DNA of 64,000 nt. Origin: Enterovibrio sp. JCM 19048. GTDB lineage: Bacteria; Pseudomonadota; Gammaproteobacteria; Enterobacterales; Vibrionaceae. Positions 51,969-62,206 of this stretch are shown in pieces; the first letter of the stretch is position 1, and each line of letters starts with the position of its first letter. Made by a program: the position numbers and the translations under genes. The notes beneath the pieces are model-generated. The model was given only the letters and a program-made list of their open reading frames with translations, was not told the origin of the DNA and ran no database searches. The stretch spans positions 112,404 to 176,403 of the forward strand of contig BAXE01000009.1 in the NCBI GenBank assembly GCA_001310415.1, given 5' to 3'.

Positions 51969-52247
51969 ATGGGTTTCTCACTAGGAGAACAACTGGACAT
52001 CACTCAAGTGTTGGACCTCAAAGAGCGTCTGCAGTCCGAAGTCGAGAAGGCGGACAGTGTGCTGATAGACGGTGGGGAAGTATCACGTGTCGATGCGCCG
52101 GGTTTGCAACTTCTGCTTTCTGCCAAGAACTTCTGCCATAGCCAGTCGAAAGAGTGGAAATGGGAGCAGGCTTCGGGGGAGTTGGTAGGGGCGGCAAAAA
52201 CACTGGGATTGGTTGAGCCTTTGGGCTTAAGCGACTTTGCTGAATAG
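51969..52247 (+). CDS. STAS-domain protein, first gene of the chemosensory operon
   Basis: A small single-domain STAS protein of 92 residues (MGFSLGEQLDITQVLDLKER). The loop where anti-anti-sigma factors carry the phosphorylated Ser/Thr reads VSRVDAPGLQLLLSA, with Asp-Ala in place of Asp-Ser/Thr, so control by a PP2C phosphatase is unlikely. ATG 51969 is chosen because it opens the domain; the frame extends 32 codons upstream across the promoter. It lies 31 bases before cheY. Its role in the array is unknown. Confidence 0.82.
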   Translation: MGFSLGEQLDITQVLDLKERLQSEVEKADSVLIDGGEVSRVDAPGLQLLLSAKNFCHSQSKEWKWEQASGELVGAAKTLGLVEPLGLSDFAE

Positions 52248-52278
52248 GTTTTTTTTGTAGTTCAATCAGGGTGACAGT

Positions 52279-52638
52279 ATGCGAAAAATACTAGCTGCGG
52301 ACGATTCTGTTTCAATCCGTCAAATGGTGAGCCACACGCTCAAGGAAGCCGGTTATCAGGTTGAAACAGCCAATGACGGCGCGGAAGCGCTGAATAAGGC
52401 AAAGGCAGGTCAATACGACGTCATTATATCTGACGTTAACATGCCCAACATGGATGGACTTGAATTCGTTCGCCAGTTACGGGCGGTGCCTCAATACAAA
52501 TTCACGCCCATTCTGATGCTGACTACCGAAACATCAGCTGAGAAGAAAAGTATGGGTAAATCAGCCGGTGCTACCGGTTGGATTGTTAAGCCGTTTAACC
52601 CAGACACTTTATTGAAAACCCTGCAACGCGTTATCTAG
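52279..52638 (+). CDS. cheY: Single-domain response regulator CheY
   Basis: A 119-residue REC domain with acidic pocket Asp8/Asp9, phosphoacceptor Asp52 (IISDVNMPNMDG), Thr82/Thr83 and Lys104 (IVKPF). It lies between the STAS gene and cheA. Whether it acts on a flagellar motor or another target cannot be read from sequence; cluster III CheY proteins are not the main motor regulators in V. cholerae. Confidence 0.94.
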   Translation: MRKILAADDSVSIRQMVSHTLKEAGYQVETANDGAEALNKAKAGQYDVIISDVNMPNMDGLEFVRQLRAVPQYKFTPILMLTTETSAEKKSMGKSAGATGWIVKPFNPDTLLKTLQRVI

Positions 52639-52659
52639 TGTTCGACCGAGGAGATCGTT

Positions 52660-54688
52660 ATGGCTTTGGACATGGATCAACTGCGCAGGATTTTCTACGA
52701 GGAATGTCGTGAAAACCTCGAAATTCTGGAGCGTGAGTTACTCGCCCTTGACCCCAACGGCGACGTGGATCTGGATATCATCAACACGATATTCCGGGCT
52801 GCGCATTCCATTAAAGGCGGTGGTGCGACATTCAACCTCAATGAAATCAGCCAGTTCACGCATGTCATGGAGACACTTCTCGACGAAGCCAGGGAAGGAA
52901 AACGTCGACTGGATGCATCAACCATCGACCTGCTGCTCAAAGGCGGCGACTGCATCAACAGCATGCTGGTGGCCTATGAGAGCGACACCGATTTTGACCA
53001 TGCACTGCGCGATGCCCTGACGGAGCAACTGAATGAACTGCTTAACGGCGGTGCGTCTGGCGCGAACTCTGATGCGGCAGTGACAGGTGCTGAATCAGAA
53101 ATCAGTGACGGTGATGCCAGCAATGAAGGCGAGTGGCAAATCCTGTTCACGCCCCACAAAGAAATGTTTTTCTCCGGCAATGATCCGGTGCGTATCTTGC
53201 GCGAACTGTTTGATCTTGGCGCTCACTGCGAAATTGAATGTATCCAGGACAAGCTGCCGGTACTGGGCGATCTTGAGCCGGAAATGTGTTTCCTGAGCTG
53301 GAAAATTTCGGTAGATGGCCATGTGGAAAAAGCCAGATCGAAGAGATATTCGAATGGGTAGAAGATGAATGTGACCTTGTCATTGGCCGCGATGCCTCGT
53401 CCGCGCAGCTGCGCCTGAAGAGGTGGTTGCAGAGCCAGAAGCGGCCGCGCAGGAAGTGGTCGCTGAGGTAAAACCTCAGGCTGCAAAACCGGCTACCGGG
53501 AAATCTGCAGCCAAACAGGCCGCACCGAAAAGCGACGCAGTGTCCTCGATCCGGGTTGAGATCGACAAGTTGATAACCTGATCAACTTGGTAGGGGAGCT
53601 GGTGATCACCCAGTCCATGCTGACTGAGCTGAGCCAGAACTTTTCAGAAAACAAACTTGAACGCCTGCAGGCGGGTCTTGACCAACTGTTGCAAAACACC
53701 AAAGAACTGCAAGAGAGCGTACTGAATATCCGCATGCTCCCTATCAGCTTTGCGTTTAACCGTTTCCCCCGTCTTATCCGCGATCTCTCCAACCAGCTAG
53801 GAAAGACGGTAGAGCTGATCATTGAAGGCGAACAAACCGAATTGGATAAAACCGTTCTCGAACGGATTACAGACCCATTGGTGCACCTGGTCCGAAACGC
53901 CGTTGACCATGGCCTGGAATCACCGGATGTGCGAAAGGGTAAAGGCAAGAACGAAACCGGTAGGGTCAACCTCAATGCCTACCATCAGGGCGGCTCAATC
54001 GTCATTGAGGTTCGTGATGATGGTGCTGGCCTGAACAAAAGAAAAAGTGTGGAAAAAAGCCATCGAAAAAGGGCTGCTCCACGCCGATATTTCCCTCGAT
54101 GATCTGACCGATCACCAAGTGTACAACCTGATATTTGCGCCGGGCTTTTCCACCGCAGAAACGGTTTCCGATGTGTCCGGCCGCGGCGTAGGCATGGACG
54201 TCGTTAAGCGCAATATCGAAGATTTGGGTGGCCACATTGAAGTGGATTCAGAGCCGGATGTCGGCAGTGTCTTCCGTATCAGTCTGCCACTGACCCTGGC
54301 TATTTTGGACGGACAGTTGGTGAAACTGGCGGATCAGGTGTTTGTGGTGCCACTGATTTCAATCATCGAATCCATCCAGATCGAGTCCGACAGGGTCAAG
54401 GTCGCGACCGGTGGTGTCGAGCTATACCGCCTGCGTGATGAGAACATCCCCATCCTGCGCCTGAAAGAAGAATTCAGGCTCGGTGAATCCGGCGTCCTCG
54501 ACAAGCAGTTGCTTTGTCTGGTTGAGGCTGGAGGCAACCGCATTGGGTTGCTGCTCGATGAGATGCTGGGTCAGCAACAGGTGGTGATCAAGAGTCTGGA
54601 ATCTAACTATACCCGGGTGAATGGCATTTCAGGTGCCACCATCCTTGGTGATGGTTCCGTTTCTCTGATCCTGGATATTCAGGGCTGA
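52660..54688 (+). CDS. cheA: Chemosensory histidine kinase CheA, four frameshifts
   Basis: P1 HPt domain with phosphorylated His49 (RAAHSIKGGGATF), an acidic linker with a P2-like region, P3 dimerisation (NLINLVGELVITQSML), P4 ATPase with N-box LVRNAVDHGLE, G1 DDGAGLN and G2 GRGVGMDVVKRN, and a C-terminal P5 CheW-like domain (LDGQLVKLADQVFVVPLISI). Frame breaks lie near 53330, 53415, 53570 and 54040; the last needs loss of one A, the others gain of one base. Joined, it is about 675 residues. Downstream cheW genes share the transcript. Confidence 0.93.
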
Positions 54689-54750
54689 TGACCGGCTTCC
54701 TGAGTCGCGTTGGCGATAACACTAACCATATAGCGGCGTAGGAGAGGGCA

Positions 54751-55257
54751 ATGGCACAGCAAGCTTTGGCAACCGCCAACCTTGAAGACGATGGCTTCGA
54801 CAGTGAAGACCGCCTGAAAGGATCGGATTTTCTCAGTTTCGATCTGGCGCATGAACTTTATGGTGTTGATATCAAGGCAGTAGAAGAGATCCGCGTTTGG
54901 GAGAAACCAACGGTGATCCCGCGCTCACCAGACTTTGTGCTCGGCGTGATCAACCTGCGGGGCATGATTGTTCCCATCATGGATTTACGGGTGCGGTTTC
55001 ATATCGGCACCGTGGAATACCTGCCAACCACTGTGGTCCTGATCCTTAAGTCAGGCGAGGCAGGGGGCAACCGGATGATGGGAATCGTGGTGGATGCGGT
55101 ATCTGACGTTATCGATATGGGTGACAACACCCTTATCCCGCCCATTGGCGACTCTATTGTCATGCCGTTTGTCAGTGGGTTGCTGAATGTAGATTCCCAA
55201 GTGATGAGCCTTTTGGATGTGGATGCGTTGCTCGATATAGACGGTTTGCTCCATTGA
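54751..55257 (+). CDS. cheW: CheW coupling protein 1
   Basis: A 168-residue CheW with the SH3-like fold; FLSFDLAHELYGVDIKAVEE, then VWEKPTVIPRSPDFVLGVIN and LRGMIVPIMDLRVRF are characteristic. A charged 20-residue N-terminal extension precedes the domain. It links receptors to CheA. It has GGAGAGGGCA as SD. Confidence 0.95.
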   Translation: MAQQALATANLEDDGFDSEDRLKGSDFLSFDLAHELYGVDIKAVEEIRVWEKPTVIPRSPDFVLGVINLRGMIVPIMDLRVRFHIGTVEYLPTTVVLILKSGEAGGNRMMGIVVDAVSDVIDMGDNTLIPPIGDSIVMPFVSGLLNVDSQVMSLLDVDALLDIDGLLH

Positions 55258-55266
55258 GGAGGGGGA

Positions 55267-55740
55267 ATGCACGACGAAGTGATGGAGTACCTGAGTTTTC
55301 TTATCGAGGATGAGGAGTACGGCCTCAACATCCTGGATGTAAAGGAAGTCAGGGGTTGGTCGGATGTCAGGAAACTGCCCAACAGTGCGAGTTACTTGCT
55401 CGGTGTGTTGGAGCTTCGTGGAGAGTACATTCCCATTGTTGATCTTCGCCAGAGGTTCAACATGTCTCCCTCCGTTTTGGGTAAAACCACCGTGGTGGTG
55501 ATAGTTAAAAATGGTTCGGGACAATCTTTGGGAATCATTGTCGATGCTGTTGCTGAAGTCTATCAGCTGTCGGCAAAGCAAATTAAATCGGCACCGGGTT
55601 ACGCAAAAGTGGATGAGCGTTTTATTGAGGGGATCGCCTCCATTGACGGTAAACATGTGGTGTTGATTCATCTGGAAAATCTGTTTGATTTTGACGAGTT
55701 GCAAGAAGTAGCGCAGCCAGACCTGTTGAACGAGGGTTGA
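55267..55740 (+). CDS. cheW: CheW coupling protein 2
   Basis: A second CheW, 157 residues, nine bases after the first. MEYLSFLIEDEEYGLNILDV, LPNSASYLLGVLELRGEYIP and VDLRQRF show the fold. Two tandem cheW genes are a feature of V. cholerae cluster III. The two proteins differ enough to suggest separate contacts in the array. Confidence 0.95.
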   Translation: MHDEVMEYLSFLIEDEEYGLNILDVKEVRGWSDVRKLPNSASYLLGVLELRGEYIPIVDLRQRFNMSPSVLGKTTVVVIVKNGSGQSLGIIVDAVAEVYQLSAKQIKSAPGYAKVDERFIEGIASIDGKHVVLIHLENLFDFDELQEVAQPDLLNEG

Positions 55741-55746
55741 CAATTA

Positions 55747-58135
55747 TGTCGTGGTGGAAAAAGAAACAGCGGTTGAAACGGAAAGCAATAACGATGCGCA
55801 GGGCCTGAAATCACACATTGTGTCTGCACTGGATACAGCGCAAACCGCGCTGATGATGGTGGATCGAGACTTCAAGGTTTTCTACGCCAACAACAAAACG
55901 GTTGAACTGCTTCAGCAGCATGAAGCCTTGTTCCGCACCAAGTGGCCGAATTTCCGCGCCGAGAAAAGCTGGATTGTGGGTACCTGTATCGACATGTTCC
56001 ACAAAGATCCTGCACACCAGCGGAAGATGTTGGCTAACCCGTCAAACCTGCCTTACGAAACCATCATCGAGATAGATGATATTTCCCTGCGTCTGGTGGT
56101 CGGCGCGGTACACAATGACAAAGGCGAATACATCGGTAATACCCTTGAGTGGGACGATGTCACCGAAACATTGAAGGCTAACAATGAGCGGGCGCGTCTA
56201 CAGGCTGCCATTGACCAGTCCCTTACCGCCATGGTGCTGATTGACCGCGACTTCCAAATCACCTACATCAACGACCAGACCCTGAAGCTGTTTGAAAAAC
56301 ACCAGGACAAGTTCCGCTCTATCTGGTCTGGCTTCAAGGCGACGAGTGAGTGGCTGATGGGTCGCTGTATCGACGAGTTCCACAAAAACCCTGCACACCA
56401 GCGTAAGCTGTTGGCCGACCCCAACAACCTGCCCTACAAGACAGATATTCAGGTCGCTGACATTAAAATTGAGCTTAACGTTGCGGCTATTTTGGATGCG
56501 AAAGGCCACTACATTGGCAACAGCTGGAATGGCGTGATGTGACCCACTTGCGCGAGCGTGAGATTGAGGTCGGTCGTCTGGTGTCGGCCGTGGAAGGCAT
56601 GACCACCAACATCATGATGGCGGACAAAGATGGTCACATTACCTATTACAACCCAGCACTGAAAAAGCTGCTGCAAAAGCGTGAAGACGAGTTGCGCCAG
56701 CTATTCCCAGGTTTCCAGGCGGACAATCTGGTGGGTAAAAATATCGATATTTTCCACAAAAATCCGGCTCACCAACGCGCCATTATCAGCAACCCCGATC
56801 GCCTGCCGTATACCGCACACATCAAAGTGGGGGATCTTGAATTCTCCCTGACATGTATTGCCATGTACGACGCTGCCAGAAACTACATTGGCCCGGCGTT
56901 GCAGTGGGAAGACATCACTGAGCAAATGGCCGGTCAGCGCGATGTTCAAGGGCTTATCAATGATGCGGCAGAAGCCGTCTCAGCACACGTATCGACACCA
57001 ACAAATACTCTGGGTTTATGGCTAACCTCGGTGAGGGCATCAACGGTCTGTTGGACAGCATCGTCGAGCCGCTTTCCACCTGCCAGGATGTGATGTCTAA
57101 AGTGGCATCCGGTAACCTCAAGGTTGATATGCCTGAAAACTACCAGGGCAGTTTTGCTGAACTGGCGACTGCGGTGAACACCTCGATTACCAACCTGCGC
57201 GACATGGTCGAGAAGATCACTGCATCTTCAGCAAGGGTTGCGTCTGCATCCGGTGAGATAGCGGAAGGCAACAGCGATCTGAGTGAGCGTACCGAAGAGC
57301 AGGCCGCGAGCCTGGAACAAACCGCAGCCAGCATGGAGGAGATGACCTCCACGGTGAAACAGAATGCGGACAGCGCAAAATCTGCCAACCGCCTGTCGCA
57401 GGATGCCAGCTCGAAAGCCCAGAAAGGCGGCGATGTGGTTAAACAAACCGTTGATGCCATGGGCGAGATTAACAAAGCGAGTAAACGTATCTCTGACATC
57501 ATCAGCGTGATTGATGAGATAGCCTTCCAGACTAACCTGTTGGCGCTGAACGCAGCGGTAGAGGCGGCGCGCGCTGGTGAGCAGGGACGTGGTTTTGCGG
57601 TTGTGGCCGGTGAGGTACGAAACCTTGCCCAACGCAGTGCAGGCGCAGCGAAGGAAATCAAAGATCTCATTAAAGACAGCGTTGAGAAAGTCGCAGAAGG
57701 TTCTCGCCTGGTTGACGAATCTGGCTCAATGCTCGGCGAGATTGTCGAAGCTGTCGCGGAAGTCACCACTTTGATTGGCAAGATTGACTCAGCGAGTCAG
57801 GAGCAGGCGACCGGTATTGATGAAATATCGAAAGCCGTGGTCAAGATGGATGAAATGACGCAACAGAATGCGGCATTGGTAGAGGAAGCCTCTGCGGCGA
57901 GTCAATCGCTACGTGATGAGGCAGCGAACTGATGAACCTTATCAGCTTCTTCCAGGTCGACAGCAGCAAGACAGGCTTTGGCCGCAATGAACCTTTAAAG
58001 AGCTTCCAGGGCAGCGCGCCAGCGGCCAAAGCGCCGACGCCGCCTCCCGCGCCTAAAGCGCCACCTCCAATGAAGAAACTCTCAAATGGTCCGGCAATTT
58101 CCGCGGCTGATGAAGACGACTGGGAGGAGTTCTAA
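55747..58135 (+). CDS. Cytoplasmic chemoreceptor with three PAS domains and a C-terminal docking pentapeptide, four frameshifts
   Basis: There is no membrane segment. Three consecutive PAS domains of about 120 residues share the pattern [18 protein letters not shown] / [15 protein letters not shown], seen at about residues 20-135, 145-255 and 265-375. A short HAMP-like linker leads to the signalling domain with the hairpin tip [21 protein letters not shown] Pro/Ala-rich tail ends in DWEEF, a CheR/CheB docking motif (xWxxF type). Shifts near 55762, 56535, 56990 and 57931 break the frame. Joined, it is about 796 residues. The PAS ligand is not evident. Confidence 0.9.
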
Positions 58136-58137
58136 CG

Positions 58138-59039
58138 GTGGATGCCATTAAGGCACTTGGCCAAATCGAAGAGCAGCGCGAATTCAATTTTTCCGCTCAA
58201 GACTTCAAATACATTCAGGACTTTATGCTCAGGGAGACGGGTATATCTCTCTCTGAGCGCAAAAACTCCATGGTGTATGGCCGGTTGGCCAGGCGGTTGC
58301 GTCGCACGGGAATTGATAACTTCCCGGACTACTTTGCGCGGGTGGAAAGCGACATTGATGAGCGAGTTGCTTTTATCAATGCACTGACGACAAACAAGAC
58401 ACAGTTTTTCCGCGAAAAGCACCACTTCGATTATCTGGCCCAAACCATGGTGCCTCAATGGCAGCAGCAAAACAAAAAGCGGATAAGGATCTGGTCAGCG
58501 GGCTGTTCGACAGGTGAAGAGCCTTACACCATCGCTTCTACGTTGGCCTCATGTGGCCTTTTGAGCGGCGGTTATGACTGCAAAATCCTTGCAACGGATC
58601 TTGATACCCAAGTGTTGGAGGTGGCACAAAACGGCACCTATGGCATTGAAGCGACCAAGGTGATACCGGAAAACATCCTCCGTTACGGCTTTATTCGCGG
58701 GAAGGGGCAAAAACAGGAACTGCTGAAAGTGAAACCAAGTGTCAGACAGGCTATCACTTTCAAGCAACTGAACCTGACGGCACATTGGCCACACAAAGGG
58801 CCACTGGATGCCATTTTTTGCCGCAATGTAATGATCTATTTCGAGAAAGATATGCAGCAACAGCTTATCTACCGTTTTTGGGAGAAGCTGGGCAGCGGCG
58901 GCATTCTCTTTATTGGTCATTCAGAGAGTATCGGGCAGATGGGGAACCGGTTTGAGAACCTCGGTCAAACCATGTTCCGTAAGCTGATAGCGTGTATTCA
59001 CTCCGGATTAAAGAGCGAACAGAGCCTTTGTATGCATAA
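58138..59039 (+). CDS. cheR: Chemoreceptor methyltransferase CheR, one frameshift hiding its end
   Basis: The SAM-dependent glutamate methyltransferase for receptors. It has an N-terminal helical domain (FKYIQDFMLRETGISLSERK), TNKTQFFREKHHF, the SAM motif IWSAGCSTGEEPYTIA and FCRNVMIYF, then GHSESI. In the sequence as given the frame runs on into cheD, but adding one G near 58988 yields ..[21 protein letters not shown] and a stop at 59037-59039 overlapping the cheD ATG. That gives about 300 residues. The start is GTG 58138 after GGAGGAG. Confidence 0.9.
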
Positions 59040-59673
59040 GATTCTGGAGCTTACCGGTTGCCCTATAGGGGCGGGTGCCAGACGTTTTTTCCACCCCGGT
59101 AAGCAGATGATGATGGTTAAAATTCAGCCCGGCGAAGTCTATGTGACTTCGGAGCGTGAGCTGATTTCCACAGGGCTGGGATCCTGCATCTCAGCGTGCG
59201 TGTGGGATCCCTTCATCGAGCTCGGCGGAATGAACCACTTTATGTTGCCATTCGGTGATGCCGATGACATTGCCGGCTGGGATCCAACCCAGTGGCGTTC
59301 CAATGCCGCAAGGTATGGCAACTATGCGATGGAACTGTTGATCAACACCATGATCCAGCAAGGTGCGATTAAGAGTCGCCTGCGGGTCAAATTGTTCGGC
59401 GGTGGAATGGTGATGGGCAAGCACGCCAATATTGGCGAGAAAAATATTCAGTTCATCCGCAATTATGTGAAAGACGAAGGGCTGACGCTGGTCGGGGAGG
59501 ATCTTGGCAGTGAGTTTCCACGGAAAGTGGTGTTTGACCCAATGACAGGCAAGGCATGGGTGAAGAAACTGCGTGGTTACCGAGGTGAAGTAGAAGTTGA
59601 GGAACGCAATTACAAGCGTCGCCTTGTTAATGAGGCGAAACGTGATGATGGCGAGAGTGCGGAGCTTTTCTGA
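59032..59673 (+). CDS. cheD: Chemoreceptor glutamine deamidase CheD
   Basis: CheD deamidates receptor glutamines and can bind CheC/CheY-type partners. Its start [20 protein letters not shown] at ATG 59032 is typical of Vibrio CheD. The catalytic Cys is in [15 protein letters not shown] and the His in [21 protein letters not shown] follows. It is 213 residues. The TGA overlaps the cheB start. It appears fused to CheR only because of a probable base error in the cheR tail. Confidence 0.92.
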   Translation: MHKILELTGCPIGAGARRFFHPGKQMMMVKIQPGEVYVTSERELISTGLGSCISACVWDPFIELGGMNHFMLPFGDADDIAGWDPTQWRSNAARYGNYAMELLINTMIQQGAIKSRLRVKLFGGGMVMGKHANIGEKNIQFIRNYVKDEGLTLVGEDLGSEFPRKVVFDPMTGKAWVKKLRGYRGEVEVEERNYKRRLVNEAKRDDGESAELF

Positions 59674-60716
59674 TGGGAAAAAAAGTACACAAAGTACTGA
59701 TTGTTGATGACTCTGCCGTATTTAGAGCATTGCTCAGTGAGATTATTGATTCCGACCCGCAATTGGAAGTTGTGGGCGTGGCGGTCGACCCCTACGAGGC
59801 CAGAGAGAAGATCAAAAAACTCAAACCGGATGTGATCACTCTTGATATTGAAATGCCCAAAATGGACGGTGTGCAGTTCCTCAAGAACCTGATGCGTCTG
59901 CATCCTATGCCGGTGGTGATGATCTCCACCCTTACTCAGCATGGTGCAGAAGCAACACTCGCTGCACTGGATATCGGGGCGGTGGATTACTTCCCTAAAC
60001 CCACGGAAAACGTGGCATCTGAGATGAGCAACTACCGCCAGCTGGTGGTCGAAAAAGTCAAAATGGCTGCAACGGCGAATATCGCTGGTGCGGTACACCG
60101 TTCACCGAAAGAGATCAGTGTCACTGGACGTCAGCTCAACTCGCCCTACGACATCATTGCCATTGGTGCATCTACCGGGGGAACAGAAGCTATTCGTAAT
60201 GTGCTGGAAGCGTTGCCTGAGCTGATGCCGCCAATTGTAATCACTCAGCATATCAAAGCCGTGTTCAGTAAATCTTTTGCTGAGCGTTTGCACCGTGTTT
60301 CCAAGTTGCATGTCGAAGAACTTTCTACCGATCAGGCTCCCCTTATCAACGGCCGGGTTTATGTTGCGCCGGGGGATTTCCACATGAAGATAGAAAAGCG
60401 TGGAGGCCGGTATTACTGCACCCGGTGTGACAGCGAACCAGTACAGCGTCACAAGCCGTCGGTAGATGTGATGTTTTCTTCCGTCGCTCAGGCAGCGGGG
60501 CAAAGGGCGATGGCCATTTTGCTGACCGGCATGGGGCGGGATGGCGCACAGGGAATGCTGGAAATGCGCCAGGCTGGCGCAACCACAGTTGCACAGGATG
60601 AAAATACCTCCGTGGTGTGGGGGATGCCGAGAGTAGCAGTGGAATTAGAAGCGGCTCAGCAGGTATTGCCGTTGGAGAAAATCGCAACCTATCTGGTAGG
60701 CAAAGTCTATGGCTAA
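59673..60716 (+). CDS. cheB: Chemoreceptor methylesterase CheB
   Basis: An N-terminal REC domain ([14 protein letters not shown], phosphoacceptor in [12 protein letters not shown]) and a C-terminal methylesterase with Ser in [10 protein letters not shown], His in ITQHI and Asp in [11 protein letters not shown]. It is 347 residues and intact. The start overlaps the cheD stop by one base and its end overlaps the next receptor gene by eight bases. Confidence 0.95.
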   Translation: MGKKVHKVLIVDDSAVFRALLSEIIDSDPQLEVVGVAVDPYEAREKIKKLKPDVITLDIEMPKMDGVQFLKNLMRLHPMPVVMISTLTQHGAEATLAALDIGAVDYFPKPTENVASEMSNYRQLVVEKVKMAATANIAGAVHRSPKEISVTGRQLNSPYDIIAIGASTGGTEAIRNVLEALPELMPPIVITQHIKAVFSKSFAERLHRVSKLHVEELSTDQAPLINGRVYVAPGDFHMKIEKRGGRYYCTRCDSEPVQRHKPSVDVMFSSVAQAAGQRAMAILLTGMGRDGAQGMLEMRQAGATTVAQDENTSVVWGMPRVAVELEAAQQVLPLEKIATYLVGKVYG

Positions 60717-61875
60717 AAAGAATGCGAGAATCATCGTAGCACTGATGGGGATTGTCGCAGGCTGTTTACCTTTGGTCTTTGAACAGTCTGCGTTGAATAT
60801 CGTAGCTTCGGCTGTTGTGGCTATCGCTGTGCTTTTATTGTGGCGTAACAGCAGCGACACAAATGCTGAGACTGTTGAGTCTTTACCGCCACAGGATGAC
60901 GACTCTGTGTCTGTGGAAAGCACGGCTATCCTGCATAAAATCCACAATATCCTCAATATTGAGCTTATTCCTATCCGTGAGCAGTTGGAGCGCCAACAGG
61001 ACGTTATCAATAACTCTGTCCAAAACCTCAACAACAGCTTTTTTGGTATGGAGCGTGCCGTCGCCCAGCAGTCAACGCTGGCAAAGCATATGGTCGGCGA
61101 TCTGCTTAACAACGATGATAGTGAATACAGCCTGACCAAAGTGCTGCCTGAAACCGGACAGGCTATCGATCAGTACATCGATTTGCTGGTCACGGTGTCA
61201 GAGAAATCCATCACAGCGATCCACTGTATCCACGATATGTCGGAGAAACTGGGGGCGGTGTTCAACCTGCTCGACCAGGTACAGGCAATGTCTGACCAAA
61301 CCAACTTGCTGGCACTGAATGCCGCGATTGAAGCGGCGAGGGCGGGCGAAATGGGACGGGGTTTTGGTGTGGTTGCATCGGAAGTGCGTGACCTGGCGAA
61401 CAAGGCGTCGAGCCTGAACAGTCAGATCCACCGGGATATCAATCTGGCGCAGGATACGGTGAAACAAACCAGCTCCATTGTCGGCGAAATCGCGACGCTG
61501 GATATGACCACTTCTATCGAATCTAAAACCCGTATCGAAGGCCTGCTGCAAGGGGTTCAACGTGTGAACCAGGAAGTTGCCCTTGAGATAGGAAAGGTGA
61601 CCGAGCAGGGTGATGCGGTGCGCGCGGAGGTAAGTAAGAGTATTCAGGGGCTGCAATTTGCGGACATCGTTTCGCAGCAAGGCCAGCATGTTCTGAGTAA
61701 CTTGCACATTCTTGAAGATCTGAATGCGCTGATCACAAAAACCATAGAATCCGGAAATATTGATTGGGTAGCCTTGCATAAGGCTGTGGACGAAATTGAG
61801 GAATTGGCTGGCTCTTCTGAGCGAGCCCCCGCTAAGCAAATGTCAGCCGATGAAGGCGACATCGAACTGTTCTAG
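60709..61875 (+). CDS. Membrane chemoreceptor-like protein without a periplasmic sensor domain
   Basis: A 388-residue protein with two adjacent hydrophobic segments (residues 7-24 and 29-46) separated by only a few residues, so nothing of note faces the periplasm. A long coiled coil follows, then the receptor tip [20 protein letters not shown] and [20 protein letters not shown]. The downstream helices are less like a normal adaptation region ([19 protein letters not shown]). It ends DIELF. It corresponds in position to V. cholerae VCA1088. It may act as a scaffold or as a link to the partner-switch genes. The gene is intact. Confidence 0.85.
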   Translation: MAKKNARIIVALMGIVAGCLPLVFEQSALNIVASAVVAIAVLLLWRNSSDTNAETVESLPPQDDDSVSVESTAILHKIHNILNIELIPIREQLERQQDVINNSVQNLNNSFFGMERAVAQQSTLAKHMVGDLLNNDDSEYSLTKVLPETGQAIDQYIDLLVTVSEKSITAIHCIHDMSEKLGAVFNLLDQVQAMSDQTNLLALNAAIEAARAGEMGRGFGVVASEVRDLANKASSLNSQIHRDINLAQDTVKQTSSIVGEIATLDMTTSIESKTRIEGLLQGVQRVNQEVALEIGKVTEQGDAVRAEVSKSIQGLQFADIVSQQGQHVLSNLHILEDLNALITKTIESGNIDWVALHKAVDEIEELAGSSERAPAKQMSADEGDIELF

Positions 61876-61883
61876 GAGACGAT

Positions 61884-62183
61884 ATGGCTATCAGTCGAGA
61901 AGAAAAAAATGACGGCAAAACTGTCGTTATCCATGTAAACGGCCAGTTTGATTTTAGCGTTGTGCAGGAGTTCCGTGACGCTTATCAGGACTTGCAGGGC
62001 AAGGAAATCATCGTGGACTTTCGCGGCACCGAATACATAGACAGTGCCGGGTTGGGCATGCTGCTTAACATGTTGACGTTCCTGAACAAGAAAGAAGGAG
62101 ATATCCGCCTGATCAACACCATGCCCCAGATAAAGCGTGTTTTGATCATTGCGCGCTTTGAGAAAAAATTCATCATCGAGTGA
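61884..62183 (+). CDS. Anti-sigma factor antagonist (STAS), CrsA/HsbA-like
   Basis: A 99-residue STAS protein with the phosphorylatable Ser in TEYIDSAGLGMLLNM, as in SpoIIAA, RsbV and CrsA. VVIHVNGQFDFSVVQEF opens the domain. It lies 23 bases before a REC-PP2C-HATPase gene whose domains are the expected phosphatase and kinase for this Ser. This is the output half of a partner switch. The gene is intact. Confidence 0.9.
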   Translation: MAISREEKNDGKTVVIHVNGQFDFSVVQEFRDAYQDLQGKEIIVDFRGTEYIDSAGLGMLLNMLTFLNKKEGDIRLINTMPQIKRVLIIARFEKKFIIE

Positions 62184-62206
62184 TGTGCCAGCCAGGAGGT
62201 TAGCGA

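Noticed and set aside
55051..55743. Minus-strand open frame over the two cheW genes
   Set aside because: Both CheW proteins are well conserved on the plus strand.
58138..59673. CheR-CheD fusion protein
   Set aside because: A one-base correction gives separate genes with a natural stop/start overlap; the fusion is kept only as a finding to verify.
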